64,000 nt of DNA, from positions 310,001 to 374,000 of the forward strand of contig NZ_CP118522.1 in the NCBI RefSeq assembly GCF_028885435.1, written 5' to 3'. The stretch comes from Mesomycoplasma ovipneumoniae ATCC 29419. GTDB lineage: Bacteria > Bacillota_I > Bacilli_A > Mycoplasmatales > Metamycoplasmataceae. Position 1 is the stretch's first letter, and each line of letters starts with the position of its first letter. The notes beneath the pieces were generated by a model. The model worked only from the letters and a program-made list of their open reading frames with translations. It did no database searches and was not told the DNA's origin. The translations under genes and the position numbers were made by a program. This document shows, in pieces, positions 1 to 10,456 of the stretch.

Positions 1-402
1 GGCCTGAAAAATTTTGAAAGATGAGGCAAAAAAGGGGAAAATTTACCGCAAAAATACATAAAACAAGCTCAATTATATGCATTTTTAAAAAATGCTGAAA
101 AATATGCAATTGTAGCAACATTTTTAGAGGAAGATGACTACGAAAACCCCAAAGAATTTCCTATAAAAAAAAGACATATAAAATCGTATACTTTTGATGT
201 TAATGAATCTCAAGTTATGGATGATATAGAAAAAATTAAAAAATGGTATAATTTTTATACAAAGTTAGGTATTTCGCCAAGTTTTGACCCTATAGTTGAT
301 GCTCAAATTCTTGAGTATTTAAGTTGCGAAAATGAACAAGAGTGAAAACAACTTTGAGAAAAATGAACAAATTCAATATCTAAGCAAAATAAAAAAATAT
401 AA
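1..402 (+). CDS. C-terminal fragment of an unidentified protein, possibly a YqaJ/lambda-exonuclease-like nuclease
   Basis: The frame is open from base 1 to TAA at 400-402 and gives about 133 residues. Four TGA and one TGG codon read as tryptophan. The visible part has a Q-A-Q-L-Y-A-F-L segment, then charged and aromatic residues around KKWYNFYTKLG. The Gln-containing helix loosely resembles the C-terminal part of YqaJ/RecE-type PD-(D/E)xK nucleases; that is only an impression. The gene starts outside the window. Its stop lies 2 nt before the ATG of the Hsp33-like gene, so the two are probably cotranscribed and translationally coupled. Function is not established. Confidence 0.6.
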
Positions 403-404
403 TC

Positions 405-1643
405 ATGTCATCATATTCTAAAGTTTATTTGCACAAAAATATTCTAATAGTTGTCTCAGAAATGACTGAAATTGTTAATAAAGCGATTAATATTCACAAA
501 TTAAAGAATATTAGTTCACTTATTTTAGCAAGTTTTATTAATGTTTTTGGGCCACTTCCAACTTTGATTAAGGAAAAAACAGCTGGATTTTCCGTCAAAA
601 TTAATTCTGAAACTGTTGAATCTTTAGTTCTTGAAACAAATAAAAAAGGCCAAATTCGTGCCAGTTTTTCAGCAAATAATTTTGAAATCCCGACTAATGT
701 TTTCAAAAATTACAACACAAACCTACTTGTAAGCTCATATATTGGAACTTCTGGTTTTTTAAAAATTAACCAATTTACAAAAAAAACTAATTATTCAGGT
801 CAAGTTAAGCTTCAAAAAGGTGATTTTATCACTGATTTAGCTTATTTTTTCCACCAATCTCAGCAAATTAATTCAGTAGTAAAAAATTTAATTGAACTTG
901 ATGAAAATTCAAAAATAACAAAAGCTCAATCCTTAATTATTCAGCTTTTGCCTAATCATTCTGAAGAAGAACTACAAGAGGTAGAAGCCTGACTAGAAAA
1001 TGAAAAAATAACGGATTTCATGAACTTTTTTTCAAATTTTAATCAGGTTGACTTCCAAAAATGGGATTATATTTGTAACTGTAAAAAGTCAAATTTTGAA
1101 GCAAATTTGAAACTTTTAAGTCAAGAAGATGTTGATTTTTTAATTGAAAAATATAAAAAAATTGAATTTAAATGTAATTTTTGCTCAATTAGCAAAAAAT
1201 TTAATAAAAAGGACTGATTAATGGCCAATAAACCATTTAGCATTGCTACGGTTGAATCTTTAACTGGAGGCGCACTTGCTGCTGAAATTGTAAAAAAACC
1301 CGGTGCAAGTAAATTTTTTGCCGGCGGACTTGTTTGTTATCAAAATGAAATTAAAGAAAAAATTGGTATTGATACAAAAAATGGTGTAACTAATGCCAAA
1401 ACAGCCCTAAAAATGGCTAAATACGGTCTTGATTTTTTCCAAACTAAATATGCAATTGCTTTGACCGGAAATGCTGGCCCTACAGTTCAAGATGGCAAGC
1501 TCGGACAAGTATTTATTGCGATTAACGATGAAGTCTGAGAACTGAATTTTACCGGAAGTAGATCTGAAATTATACAAGCAAGTTTAGATTTTGCCATTGA
1601 AAAAATAAAAGAAATTTCAAAAAACAGCATAAAAATTTTTTAA
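405..1643 (+). CDS. hslO: Hsp33 redox chaperone fused in frame to a CinA C-terminal (NMN amidase-like) domain
   Basis: Under table 4 this is one frame of 412 residues. Residues 1-270 match Hsp33: the C-terminal zinc/redox switch is present as CxC (C224, C226) and CxxC (C257, C260), which releases chaperone activity on oxidation. Codon 271 is TGA, which is Trp here, so the frame runs through W-L-M into residues 273-412. That part is a CinA C-terminal domain (IATVESLTGG near its start, ALTGNAGP further on) of the family that deamidates nicotinamide mononucleotide. An internal ATG at 1221 has a possible AAGGA seven bases upstream, so CinA may also be made alone. No Shine-Dalgarno precedes 405. 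A standard-code reading would wrongly split this into three ORFs. Confidence 0.8.
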
Positions 1644-1857
1644 ATTTTGCAATAATAAATTATAATTTAAGTAAAAATAAAAACCTAGATAATAATAAAT
1701 TATTAGCCTTAGTTTTTAAATAAATAGATTTGTCTTAAAATCTAAGAGAAAAAGCTAAGTTTTTTATTATTTTTTTTAAATTTTGAACAAATTTATATAA
1801 TTTAAATTATAATTAGTTTTATTTTACTTTTATATAACAATTTAAGGATTATTATTA
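1644..1857. other. Intergenic region upstream of tig
   Basis: This is a very AT-rich gap of 214 bp. TATAAT-like hexamers occur near 1656 and at 1796-1801; the latter could be the tig promoter, giving a leader of about 50 nt. No convincing -35 box, terminator or RNA gene was seen. Confidence 0.4.
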
Positions 1858-3243
1858 ATGATAACACGTGAATTTTTACCTAATAGTGCCGAACTTAAAA
1901 TTAAGTTAGTAGCTGATCCGCAAAAATGAGTTGAATATTACGATAAAGCTGAAAAAAGACAAGTTGCAAAAGTGTCATTACGCGGTTTTAGAAAAGGGAA
2001 AGTGCCATTAGAAAAAGCCCGCCCATATTTAAATCCACAGGCAGTTTTTGAATTAGCGCTTAGAATGTACTTACCCGAACTTGAAAAACAAGCTTTTTCT
2101 AATGTAATGGATAGTGACAATGTTATTGAATCGCCAGTCTTTAATATTGTTCAAATGGACAAAAACACCTTAGAAATCGAGTTTCTTTACCCTGTTTATC
2201 CTGAAATTAAGCTTCCTGAATATCAAAATCTTAAGACAAAATACGCTGTAAAACAAGTGACAAAAGATGACATTGAACACCAAAAACAAAAACTTTTAGA
2301 ATCAAAAGGAAAATTTGTTAATGTAAATCGTCCTGTAAAAATGGGAGATATTATTAATTTTGATTTTAAAGGCTTTATTGATGATGAACCTTTTGAAGGT
2401 GGAGAAGCACAAGACTTTGAACTTCGAATTGGTTCAAATAGCTTTATTTCCGGTTTTGAAGAACAACTAGTTGGGTTAGAAATTGAAAAAGAAGCCGATA
2501 TTCATGTGGTTTTCCCAGAAGATTACCATGTTCCAGCTTATGCAAGTAAAAAGGCAAGATTTCATGTAAAAATCAACAGAATCAAAGAAAGTCAACCTGC
2601 TAAATTGACTAATGATTTTGTTGCTTCATTAAAAATTCCAAATGTTGAAACAATTAGCCAATTGGAAGTTTATCTTGAAGATCTTACAAAACGTGAAAAT
2701 ATTGAAAAAGCACGAATTGAGTTTCAAAAAAATGCACTTGTCGAAATTGTTGACCAAGTTGAAATTCCACTTGCAACTAAATTAGTTAATGCTGAAGTTA
2801 GTCGTTTAAATGAAACTTTTAATTCAACTTTAAAACAACAAGGCTTTACTCTTGAGGAATATTGCCGAATTACAAAATTCACTGAGCAAGATATTCATAA
2901 TCAACTTGATGCTGAAGCAAGAAAATTACTTAAAAATTCCTTTATTTTTGCCGAAATTGCAAAACTTGAGGGATTAGTTCCAACCCAGCAAGATTATGAC
3001 GAGCAAATTGCCTTGTTGTCAAAATTCACAGGTAAATCTGTCGAAGAACTAAACGAAACAATTCCTCATAGCGAAATTCAAATTAACATAACAAACAAAA
3101 AAGTTGTTGATAAGTTAATTGAATATAACAGCGAAAAAACTGAAGAAAAAACTGAAGAAAAAACTGAAGAAAAAACAGAAACAACAGAAAAACAAAATGA
3201 AACTAATGAAGAAGTAAATGAAAATAAGGATGGTGAATCGTAA
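1858..3243 (+). CDS. tig: Trigger factor, ribosome-associated peptidyl-prolyl isomerase/chaperone
   Basis: 461 residues, normal for the family. The N-terminal ribosome-binding signature reads GFRKGKVP near residues 41-48. The central FKBP-like PPIase domain (about 150-240) includes [17 protein letters not shown]. The C-terminal chaperone arms follow. The start at 1858 is set by AAGGATT upstream and recovers the complete ribosome-binding domain, with TGA as Trp in codon 24. The last 40 residues are an acidic low-complexity tail made of TEEK repeats. It binds the ribosome exit tunnel and folds nascent chains. A small membrane protein follows after 48 nt. Confidence 0.95.
3132..3180 (+). repeat. 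12-bp tandem repeats encoding TEEK units in the tig C-terminus
   Basis: About four copies of a 12-bp unit (aaaaactgaaga) encode a TEEK repeat. The unit is a multiple of three, so copy-number change would alter the tail length but not the frame. Confidence 0.8.
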
Positions 3244-3291
3244 AAAAAGACCAAAAATTAAAATTTAATTTACAAATTTATGGAGGCGTAA

Positions 3292-3750
3292 GTGAGTAAA
3301 ATAGGAAGATTTGTATCGACAGTTTTAGCTGTTATTGTTGGGAATATTCTCTTATTTGCAATAATAATTGCTACTTTATACTTTTTATTTAAAAAGCAAA
3401 TCGAAAATTTCGAAATTGATAAAATCAAAGCTTCATTTGAAGAATTTCAAAAAACTTTTTCAAAATTGGATTCTGAGCAAATTAAAAAATTTCAAGAAGG
3501 TTTTGATAAACTTGCAAATTTAGATCTAGATTCGCTTAAAACACAAATTGATGCATTAAAAGATGCGCCAGAAAAATTGCAAAAAGCGCTAAAATCTGTT
3601 GAAGAACTTTCAAATGCATTAAAAACTATAAAAGCTACACAGTCAGCCGCTGCTACAACCAATATTGTTGTTTCTCAAGCAGTAATGAATCTAGGATCAA
3701 CTCCAAGTTTATTTAATTTTTTAAATGTTGCTCCTTTTATTAAAATTTAA
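3292..3750 (+). CDS. Small membrane-anchored coiled-coil protein
   Basis: 152 residues from a GTG start with GGAGG at 3282-3286. One hydrophobic segment (about residues 9-32, LAVIVGNILLFAIIIATLYF) is followed by a long charged helical region with heptad spacing (about 35-115) and an Ala/Thr-rich end. This is a signal-anchor plus coiled-coil layout. I do not recognise a family. It lies 48 nt downstream of tig and upstream of a strong terminator, so it is probably cotranscribed with tig. Confidence 0.75.
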   Translation: MSKIGRFVSTVLAVIVGNILLFAIIIATLYFLFKKQIENFEIDKIKASFEEFQKTFSKLDSEQIKKFQEGFDKLANLDLDSLKTQIDALKDAPEKLQKALKSVEELSNALKTIKATQSAAATTNIVVSQAVMNLGSTPSLFNFLNVAPFIKI

Positions 3751-3771
3751 TTTAAAAATTATTTATTCAAT

Positions 3772-3800
3772 AAAAAAACTACTAGTCGGTAGTTTTTTTA
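3772..3800 (+). terminator. Intrinsic terminator after the tig operon
   Basis: The stem AAAAAACTAC / GTAGTTTTTT with a TAGTCG loop is followed by a T run. It is symmetric enough to act in both directions. Confidence 0.85.
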
Positions 3801-3963
3801 TTGCAAATTTTTCAATAACTTTTCCCAAGTTCCCCAGTTTGATTGCAAAAATTCACTTTTTATTGAATACAATATGCAAAAATACCCATAAATCGTTGTT
3901 TTTTGATTGTAAAACCTTATTTTTTATTAATTACAAATAATTACATTTTAAAGTAATTATATG

Positions 3964-3969
3964 GTATAA
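3964..3969 (+). promoter_or_regulatory. -10 box of a leaderless transposase transcript
   Basis: TATAAT ends only 9 nt before the transposase ATG at 3979, so the message would have almost no leader. The deleted derivative near 62.3 kb keeps the same TATAAT-to-ATG spacing. Confidence 0.6.
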
Positions 3970-3978
3970 TTATACACT

Positions 3979-5610
3979 ATGAAAAAGCAAAATTTGATTT
4001 TATTTAATGTTTGAGGATCTTCAAAAGATAAACCATATAAATATGTTGGCTGAACACAAGGTTATTCCAAAGGTCCAAAACGTTGATTTAGTTTAGGAAA
4101 TGAGCGGAATTTGGAAAAAATTAATCCAAATGCCATTCAAATTATCAAAGAAAAATTGAAATTGTTTTCAAATTTAGATGACAAGGATAAAGTCAAGACT
4201 GTTTTACTTGATTCTATTAAAAATTCCGCCATAATCGAAGGTTCGGTTTTTGTTGGCGGGGAATTAATTGAAAAATTTATTGAAAAGCACAATATTTTTG
4301 AATCACTTCCTAAAAGTAGACATAAAAATATGAAGGAAATTTTTAACTACTTAATTTCAAAACGGATCACTGATCCTGGCAGCATTATTAATGCTTTTGA
4401 TAAAAATGATGACTACTCAAATCAAATAAATGCTTCCAAAAATAGCTTTTATAAGCTCTTAGATCTTGTTTTTGAGTCACAAAATCAACTTTTAGATAGT
4501 CTTAACAAAATGGTTATAAGCGAACTTGGACAAAGGGGCAATGAATTTTATTTTGATTCATCAACAATCTATTTTGAGACTTTTGAAAGAAAAGATGCTA
4601 AATTCCAAGAAGATCAAATTGTTGTTGCCTTAGCGTGTGATAAAAACGGAATTCCTTTTCATTTTAAAGTTTTTAAAGGAAATACAGGCAATTCTAGCAC
4701 ATTAATCCCTTTTGTATTAGATGTTGAATTCAAATATAATATCAAAAAAATGATAATAATTGCAGACCGTGGCACATTGACTGCTACAAATATTCGATTT
4801 CTTGAATCAAGAAACTATAATTTCATTATTTCTTATCACCCAAAGGTAGCCAGTCAAAAATTTAAAAATTATTTACTAGATCCTAGCGATTATGTTGATG
4901 TTAATGCCGATTTTAAGTATAAAAAAGAAGAATTTTATTCATCTTATAAAAATAAAAGATACACTGAAAATATTAGAAGAAGAATTATTACTTACAGCAC
5001 AAAAAGAGCGATAAAAGACAGAAAAGCTCGCGAAGAGCAAATCCAAAGTTTTATTAAAAAACAAAATAAAGACGGTTTTATTGAAATAGACAAATTGTTC
5101 GGTAAAAAACCTAAATATTTTAAGCAAATTTCAAACATGAAATTTGAATTAGATCAAAGTAAAATTGACAAAGACAAACAATTTGATGGTTACTACGTTT
5201 ATGAAACAAATATACTAAATTTGAATGTCTTAGACATAGTTGAAAAATACCATAAACAGCCAAATATTGAAGCTAATTTTAGAAGTCTAAAAGGTTTATT
5301 GAATATTCGTCCTGTATTTTTAAGAATTGACGAGCATATCCTAGCTCATACACTTTTGTGTTTTATCTCACTAGTTATTTTAAAAACTATAATATTTAAA
5401 ATCAACAAACATATTAGTGATAACAAGTTATTTGAAAACAGTCGACTAACTGAAGTTGGTTTAGTAAGAATGTTGCAAAAATTAAGACAAAGGGTTGAAT
5501 TTAACACTTTAGATCAGCAAATAACATTTAAAAATCGCGAAGGCGTGCCTAGTGACCCGAATATTTGAAATAGGTATGATTTTTACTTTGATATCTTAAT
5601 AAATCGCTAA
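3979..5610 (+). CDS. IS1634/IS4-type DDE transposase
   Basis: 543 residues under table 4, the expected size for this group. Candidate catalytic residues are D193 (YFDSSTIYFE), D262 (IIADRGT) and E430 (YHKQPNIEANFRSLKG, a YREK-like region). The true start is ATG 3979; a later ATG at 4111 would miss 44 residues that contain TGA-Trp codons. The C-terminus also reads through TGA at 5566-5568 and ends NRYDFYFDILINR. The gene appears undamaged, so it could move this element and supply transposase to related non-autonomous copies. Confidence 0.9.
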
Positions 5611-5853
5611 TAAAAATTGTAATTAGCCTTTGCCAAAAAAGTGAAAAAGCTCGAAAAACTAGACGCTTTTTAAGATTATCTTATCAAATTGGGAAACTCG
5701 GGATTAACTTTATCTTAGCTTGGCAGTTTGATGGCAAAAATTCACTTTTATAGAATACAAATATGAAAAAATACCCAAATTTACGGGTATTTGTGGCCTA
5801 AAATCTTAATTTTTATTATTTTAAAATTAAGATTTTGCAAAAAAAAAAAAAGC

Positions 5854-5881
5854 TTGGTCAAAAATAAAATTATGTTATAAT
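5854..5881 (+). promoter_or_regulatory. Promoter of RNA cassette A
   Basis: TTGGTC at 5854-5859 and TATAAT at 5876-5881 are separated by 16 bp. A run of 13 A residues lies immediately upstream of the -35. The same arrangement is seen in the other copies. Confidence 0.75.
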
Positions 5882-5886
5882 AAACA

Positions 5887-6344
5887 CCACTTAAGAATAG
5901 TTAATAAATTTAGACATCAGAATTAAGGGGGGATTAGTTATGTTTTTTGCATGATAAAATCAGAAAATGCGAATTTTACGTCATATTTTTAAATATGATG
6001 TAATGCCTTAAATTTACCCGTTTAGAAATCTTTAAATTTAGGGCTTTTGGTTATTGTTCTTTCAAAACTTCATATGTTTTTTAGGCTCGCTGCAAATAAA
6101 AACGAGTTTTCTATTTGCATTGAGTTTAAATAGTAGTTATATTTTTTTATGATTTAGTTAGTGTTTTAACTAAAAAAGTAGTTTAAAAATTCATAATTTG
6201 GCTTTTTTAGATTGCTTTATTTTATTAATAAGTAGATTTTGCATTCATGAGTGTTAGATTTAAAATTCGTGTTTTTGCTTTGATAGTTATTTATCCTGAT
6301 TTTGCCAAAAAAATTAAAAAGGTGCCCAGTTTTGGCACCTTTTT
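5887..6344 (+). ncRNA. Putative structured RNA, cassette copy A
   Basis: The predicted transcript runs from about 5887 to a terminator at 6316-6344 (perfect stem AAAAAGGTGCC / GGCACCTTTTT). It holds AAGGGGGG then ATG TTT TTT GCA TGA TAA (5940-5957, MFFAW). Three stems follow: P1 at 5977-6002, P2 at 6005-6016 with 6033-6044 closing a conserved gtttagaaatct loop, and P3 at 6091-6098 with 6112-6119. Each stem is supported by compensatory changes in other copies. The terminator also suits fusA, which converges from the minus strand. Confidence 0.6.
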
Positions 6345-6383
6345 AAGATTATCTTATTAAACAGGGAAAATCGGGAATAAATT

Positions 6384-8468
6384 TTAGTCGTCAGATTTGA
6401 TTGCCCGTTGTTTAACAATTACATCAGAAATATTTTTTGGAACAACTTCATAATGATCAAATTGCATTTGGTAAGTTCCTCGTCCTGATGTCATTGAACG
6501 TAATTGGGTTGAATATCCAAACATTTCTGCTAATGGAACATGTCCACGAATAACATTTGCTCCATCAGATCTAGTTTCTTGTTCACGAACAAGTCCACGA
6601 CGACGTGATAAGTCACCCATAACGTCTCCGGCATATTCGGCAGGTGCAAAAACAGAAACGTCCATAATTGGCTCAAGTAAAACAGTTCCAACGGCATCAC
6701 GAGCACGTGAAAGCGCTTTTGAGGCGGCAATTTTAAAGGCCATTTCTGAAGAGTCCACTTCGTGGAAAGAACCGTCAAATAAAGTTGCTCTTACATTAAT
6801 TAAAGGATATCCGGCCAAAATTCCGGCTTGCATTTTTTCTTCAAGACCTTTTTGAATTGATTTTATATACTCTTTTGGAATTTTTCCACCGACAATTTTA
6901 TCAATAAAATCAAAGCCTTCTTCTGGGTTAGGTTCAAATTTAATTCAAACATGACCATATTGTCCACGTCCACCGGATTGTTTGATGTATTTTCCTTCAA
7001 CTTCAGCGGATTTTGTAATTGTTTCACGGTAAGAAACTTGTGGTTTTCCAACGCGTGCTTGCACGTTAAATTCACGTTTTAGCCGGTCAACAATAATATC
7101 AAGGTGTAATTCTCCCATTCCAGCAATAATTGTCTGTCCAGTTTCAGTGTCAGTTCAAGTTTTGAAAGTTGGATCTTCGTTTGCAAGTTTTTGGAGGGCA
7201 TTAGCTAGTTTTTCAACTTCAGCTTTTGAAAATGGTTCGAGCGACTGGGAAATAACAGGTTCAGGAAAACTCATTTTTTCAAGCACAAAAGTTTTGGACT
7301 TTTCAGAAATTAGTGTATCACCTGTTGTTGTGTCTTTGAGACCAACAAAAGCACCAATATCACCGGTACGAACTTCGTTAATTTCTTCACGTGAATTAGC
7401 ATGCATTGCTAAAATACGGCCAACACGTTCTTTTTTACCTTTTGTTGAGTTAATTATGTAAGTTCCTTTTGTCAGGCTTCCTGAATAAACACGGAAGAAA
7501 GTCAAAGAACCAACAAAAGGATCGTTCATAATTTTGAAAGCTAAGGCAGAAAATTCTTCACCGTCATCAGCTTGAATTGTAATTTCTTGATCATCGCGAA
7601 AAGCTCTAACTGGTGGAACATCAAGTGGTGAAGGTAAATAATCAATAACAGCATCGATCATTTTCTTTACACCTTTGTTTTTAAAAGATGAACCACAAAC
7701 AACCGGGAAAAAATCACCACTAATTGTTGCTTTACGAATTGCTGCTTTTAGTTGCTCAGCAGAAATTTCTTTTTCTTCAAGAAGATCATTAAATAAATTT
7801 TCATCATAGTCAGCAACCGCTTCTGCTAGCGCAAGTCGCATTAGGGCAGCTTTGTCTTGTAATTCACTTGGAATTGGAATTTCGTATTCAACTTCTTCTT
7901 TTTGACCATCGTAGTTATAAGCTTTCATTTCGACAAGGTCAATAATTCCGCTAAAATCAGACTCAGCACCAATATTTAACTGAATTGCCACGGCATTACC
8001 GTTTAATTTAGTGCGCACAGATTCAATTGAAGCCTCAAAATTAGCACCAGCTTTATCCATTTTATTAACATAAACAACACGGGGAACACCATAAGTTGTT
8101 GCTTGTCTTCAAACAGTTTCAGTTTGGGGCTCAACACCTGATTGGGCATCAAGAACAGCAACTGCTCCATCAAGAACCCTGAGTGAACGTTCAACCTCAA
8201 CGGTAAAATCAACGTGTCCTGGGGTGTCAATTATGTTAATTCTTTTACCTTTTCAAAAAGCAGTTGTTGCTGCAGAAGTTATAGTAATTCCACGCTCTTT
8301 TTCTTGTTCCATTCAGTCCATTTGGCTAACTCCGTCATGAGTTTCACCAATTTTGTGAATTTTACCAGTGTGGAATAAAATTCTTTCGGTTGTTGTTGTT
8401 TTTCCGGCATCAATATGGGCCATAATTCCGATATTACGGTAATCTTTTAGTTCAAATTTTCGTGACAT
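6384..8468 (-). CDS. fusA: Elongation factor G
   Basis: 694 residues, full length. It is the translational GTPase for ribosome translocation and, with RRF, ribosome recycling. G1 is AHIDAGKT (residues 17-24), G3 is DTPGH and G4 is NKMD; the later domains II-V are complete to the stop at 6384. Several TGA codons read as Trp (for example [11 protein letters not shown]), so a standard-code reading breaks it up. It is the last gene of rpsL-rpsG-fusA, 12 nt downstream of rpsG. Its 3' end faces the bidirectional terminator of RNA-cassette copy A. Confidence 0.98.
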
Positions 8469-8480
8469 ATTTCTAAATTC

Positions 8481-8951
<471 letters not shown>

Positions 8952-9000
8952 GATTGTCTCCTTTTAAAAAATGTCGTATTTTATAGCTTTTTTCAGATTT

Positions 9001-9420
9001 TTACTTTGAAGTTTTAGGTTTTTTTGCTCCGTATTTGGAACGACCTTGGGCTCTTTTTGCAACACCAGTTGTATCTTGAGTTCCACGGACAATGTGATAA
9101 CGAATCCCTGGTAAGTCTTTAACTTTTCCACCACGAATTAAAACAATTGAGTGTTCTTGTAAATTGTGGCCTTCACCGGGAATATAGGCATTAACTTCAA
9201 TTCCATTTGAAAGTTTTACCCTTGCAAATTTACGTAATGCTGAGTTAGGTTTTTTAGGAGTCATAGTTGCAACTCTTGTGCAAACTCCACGTTTAAAGGG
9301 CGAGCTAATTTTTAGTTCTTTTTTGTGCAAAGAATTATATAACATATTCAATGCAGGAACTTTTGACTTTCAAGTTTTCTTAACTCGGCATCCTTTTGCT
9401 AATTGAGAAATTGTTGGCAT
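9001..9420 (-). CDS. rpsL: 30S ribosomal protein S12
   Basis: 139 residues from ATG at 9420 ([12 protein letters not shown]). The decoding-centre loop [15 protein letters not shown] and the second loop [10 protein letters not shown] are intact, with no substitution at the lysine positions usually tied to streptomycin resistance. The start was moved upstream of the first Met in standard code because TGA-Trp (KKTWKSK) interrupts the N-terminus. It is the first gene of rpsL-rpsG-fusA. Confidence 0.98.
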
Positions 9421-9546
9421 TTTTTCCTTTAAATGAATGTTTTTTTCGGATTATAACAACGGTATCAGTGTTATAAAAAAAATTGTTAAAATAAAATTTA
9501 AGTTAAATTATAGATACATTTTAACATTTTTTAAAAATAATACAAA

Positions 9547-9927
9547 CTAATTTTCAATTTTTATGTTCCCTAATTGTTTTGCAATCTCATCAATGTTTGC
9601 ATCTTGGGATAAAAGCTCATTTTTCTTTTCTTCATAGAAATTAATTTTTTCTGTTGCTTTTTTATAAACATTTTCAAAAACAAAAAAAGAAGAAAGTGAA
9701 CTTACAAAACTAATAATTGCGTTAATAAAAGCAATTGCGACAAATAACTTAACCGCAGTTGGATTAGGATTTTTAGTAATTGCATACGCAGATAAAATAC
9801 CATTAAAAGCCGACATTAAAATTAAGGCAATACTAGCAAATAAAAAAATACCCTTAGAAACACGTGCTTTTGCCGTTAATTTTATAACATCAAGTTCAAT
9901 TTTTGAAAGCAATTTCTCTTTATTCAT
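9547..9927 (-). CDS. Two-TM membrane protein, DUF4231/SLATT-like (third of three)
   Basis: 126 residues. The start at 9927 follows AAGGAG seven bases upstream. Two hydrophobic segments lie at about residues 28-50 and 62-84, followed by a charged helix ending EIAKQLGNIKIEN. Size, two adjacent TM helices near the N-terminus and flanking helices fit the DUF4231/SLATT type of small two-TM protein, but the assignment is by architecture only. Its start overlaps the stop of the preceding gene, so translation is coupled. Confidence 0.65.
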   Translation of the reverse strand: MNKEKLLSKIELDVIKLTAKARVSKGIFLFASIALILMSAFNGILSAYAITKNPNPTAVKLFVAIAFINAIISFVSSLSSFFVFENVYKKATEKINFYEEKKNELLSQDANIDEIAKQLGNIKIEN

Positions 9928-10456
9928 TAGTTTGCTCCTTTTTATCAATGTTAGTTTTTTGCTCTTTTTGTTTATTTTCAAGGGCTTTAAGAATTCCTAA
10001 AAATTTACAAATTGAATTAAAAAGCTCAATTTGTAAATTTTCTGAATTTGCATATTTTCCTGTTTTGGTTTCAAACAAAATTATTTCAATTTTTAAAAAG
10101 TCATTAATTTCTTGGTTGCGAATTCAGCGCGGTTTTATTAGAAAAAGGGCAAAAAGACTGTTAATAATTGAAATTGAAAGGTTAATTCATAAGACAAAAA
10201 TTGGTCATTGGTCAACTTTTGCACCATTTTCGTCAGTTGAAATAAAAAAATTGGCAAAAGGTTCAAATTCACTTAATTTTGGTGAAGCTAATTTAAAAAT
10301 ACCCATCAAGGTCGAAAAAAATCCAAAAAAAATACTAAAAATGGAAACCGTTCAAAATAAAATTTGAAAAATCCTTGCTTTTACAAGCGTTTTTCTGTAT
10401 AAAAATTTTGCAAATTCATAAGAATCTGAATCAAGTCGGACATTTTTTATAACCAT
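9920..10456 (-). CDS. Two-TM membrane protein, DUF4231/SLATT-like (second of three)
   Basis: 178 residues, visible only under table 4 because it has four TGA-Trp codons. The start at 10456 follows a GGTGG Shine-Dalgarno. Two TM segments (about residues 27-55 and 87-107) flank a loop of roughly 30 residues, and the C-terminal half is helical and charged. It overlaps the stop of the upstream gene and the start of the downstream gene, so the three are one translationally coupled set. An opposite-strand ORF at 9903-10367 is a shadow of this gene. Confidence 0.7.

Larger units (their letters stand above)
3823..5703 (+). mobile_element. Intact IS1634-type insertion sequence (ISMHp1-like)
   Basis: The element is about 1.88 kb and bounded by terminal inverted repeats: tcccaagttccccagttt at 3823-3840 and aaattgggaaactcggga at 5686-5703. 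It carries one transposase gene with a complete DDE triad. No target duplication is obvious; IS1634-type elements are known for long, variable ones. Its right end directly abuts the RNA-cassette element that begins near 5713. Its termini match that element, the copy at 21.3-21.8 kb and the deleted derivative at 62.05-62.48 kb. Confidence 0.85.
5713..6376 (+). mobile_element. RNA-cassette element, copy A (non-autonomous, IS1634-type ends)
   Basis: The left about 130 bp (from ttggcagtttgatgg) resembles the intact IS upstream of its transposase. The last 35 bp (aagattatcttattaaacagggaaaatcggga) resemble its right end. Between them the transposase is replaced by a cassette: 13-A tract, promoter, Shine-Dalgarno plus mini-ORF, three stems, and a terminator. 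The same cassette recurs near 21.5, 46.5, 49.3, 54.0 and 61.8 kb. Confidence 0.75.

Noticed and set aside
1644..1857. Riboswitch or T-box upstream of tig
   Set aside because: Only AT-rich weak hairpins are seen; no conserved core or antiterminator was recognised.
3823..3840. Short target duplication for the intact IS
   Set aside because: Only a weak taacttt match is found near both ends, not adjacent to the termini; no reliable duplication.
3725..3940. 71-codon ORF between the membrane protein and the IS
   Set aside because: It runs through a terminator and the IS inverted repeat and has no ribosome site.
7147..7461. Plus-strand ORF of 104 codons inside fusA
   Set aside because: It is the antisense shadow of fusA, with no ribosome site and composition explained by the opposite strand. 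Other ORFs inside rpsG, tuf, lon, mib and secA were rejected likewise.
9903..10367. Plus-strand ORF of 154 codons
   Set aside because: It is opposite a well-formed minus-strand gene with Shine-Dalgarno, overlapping neighbours and TM segments.
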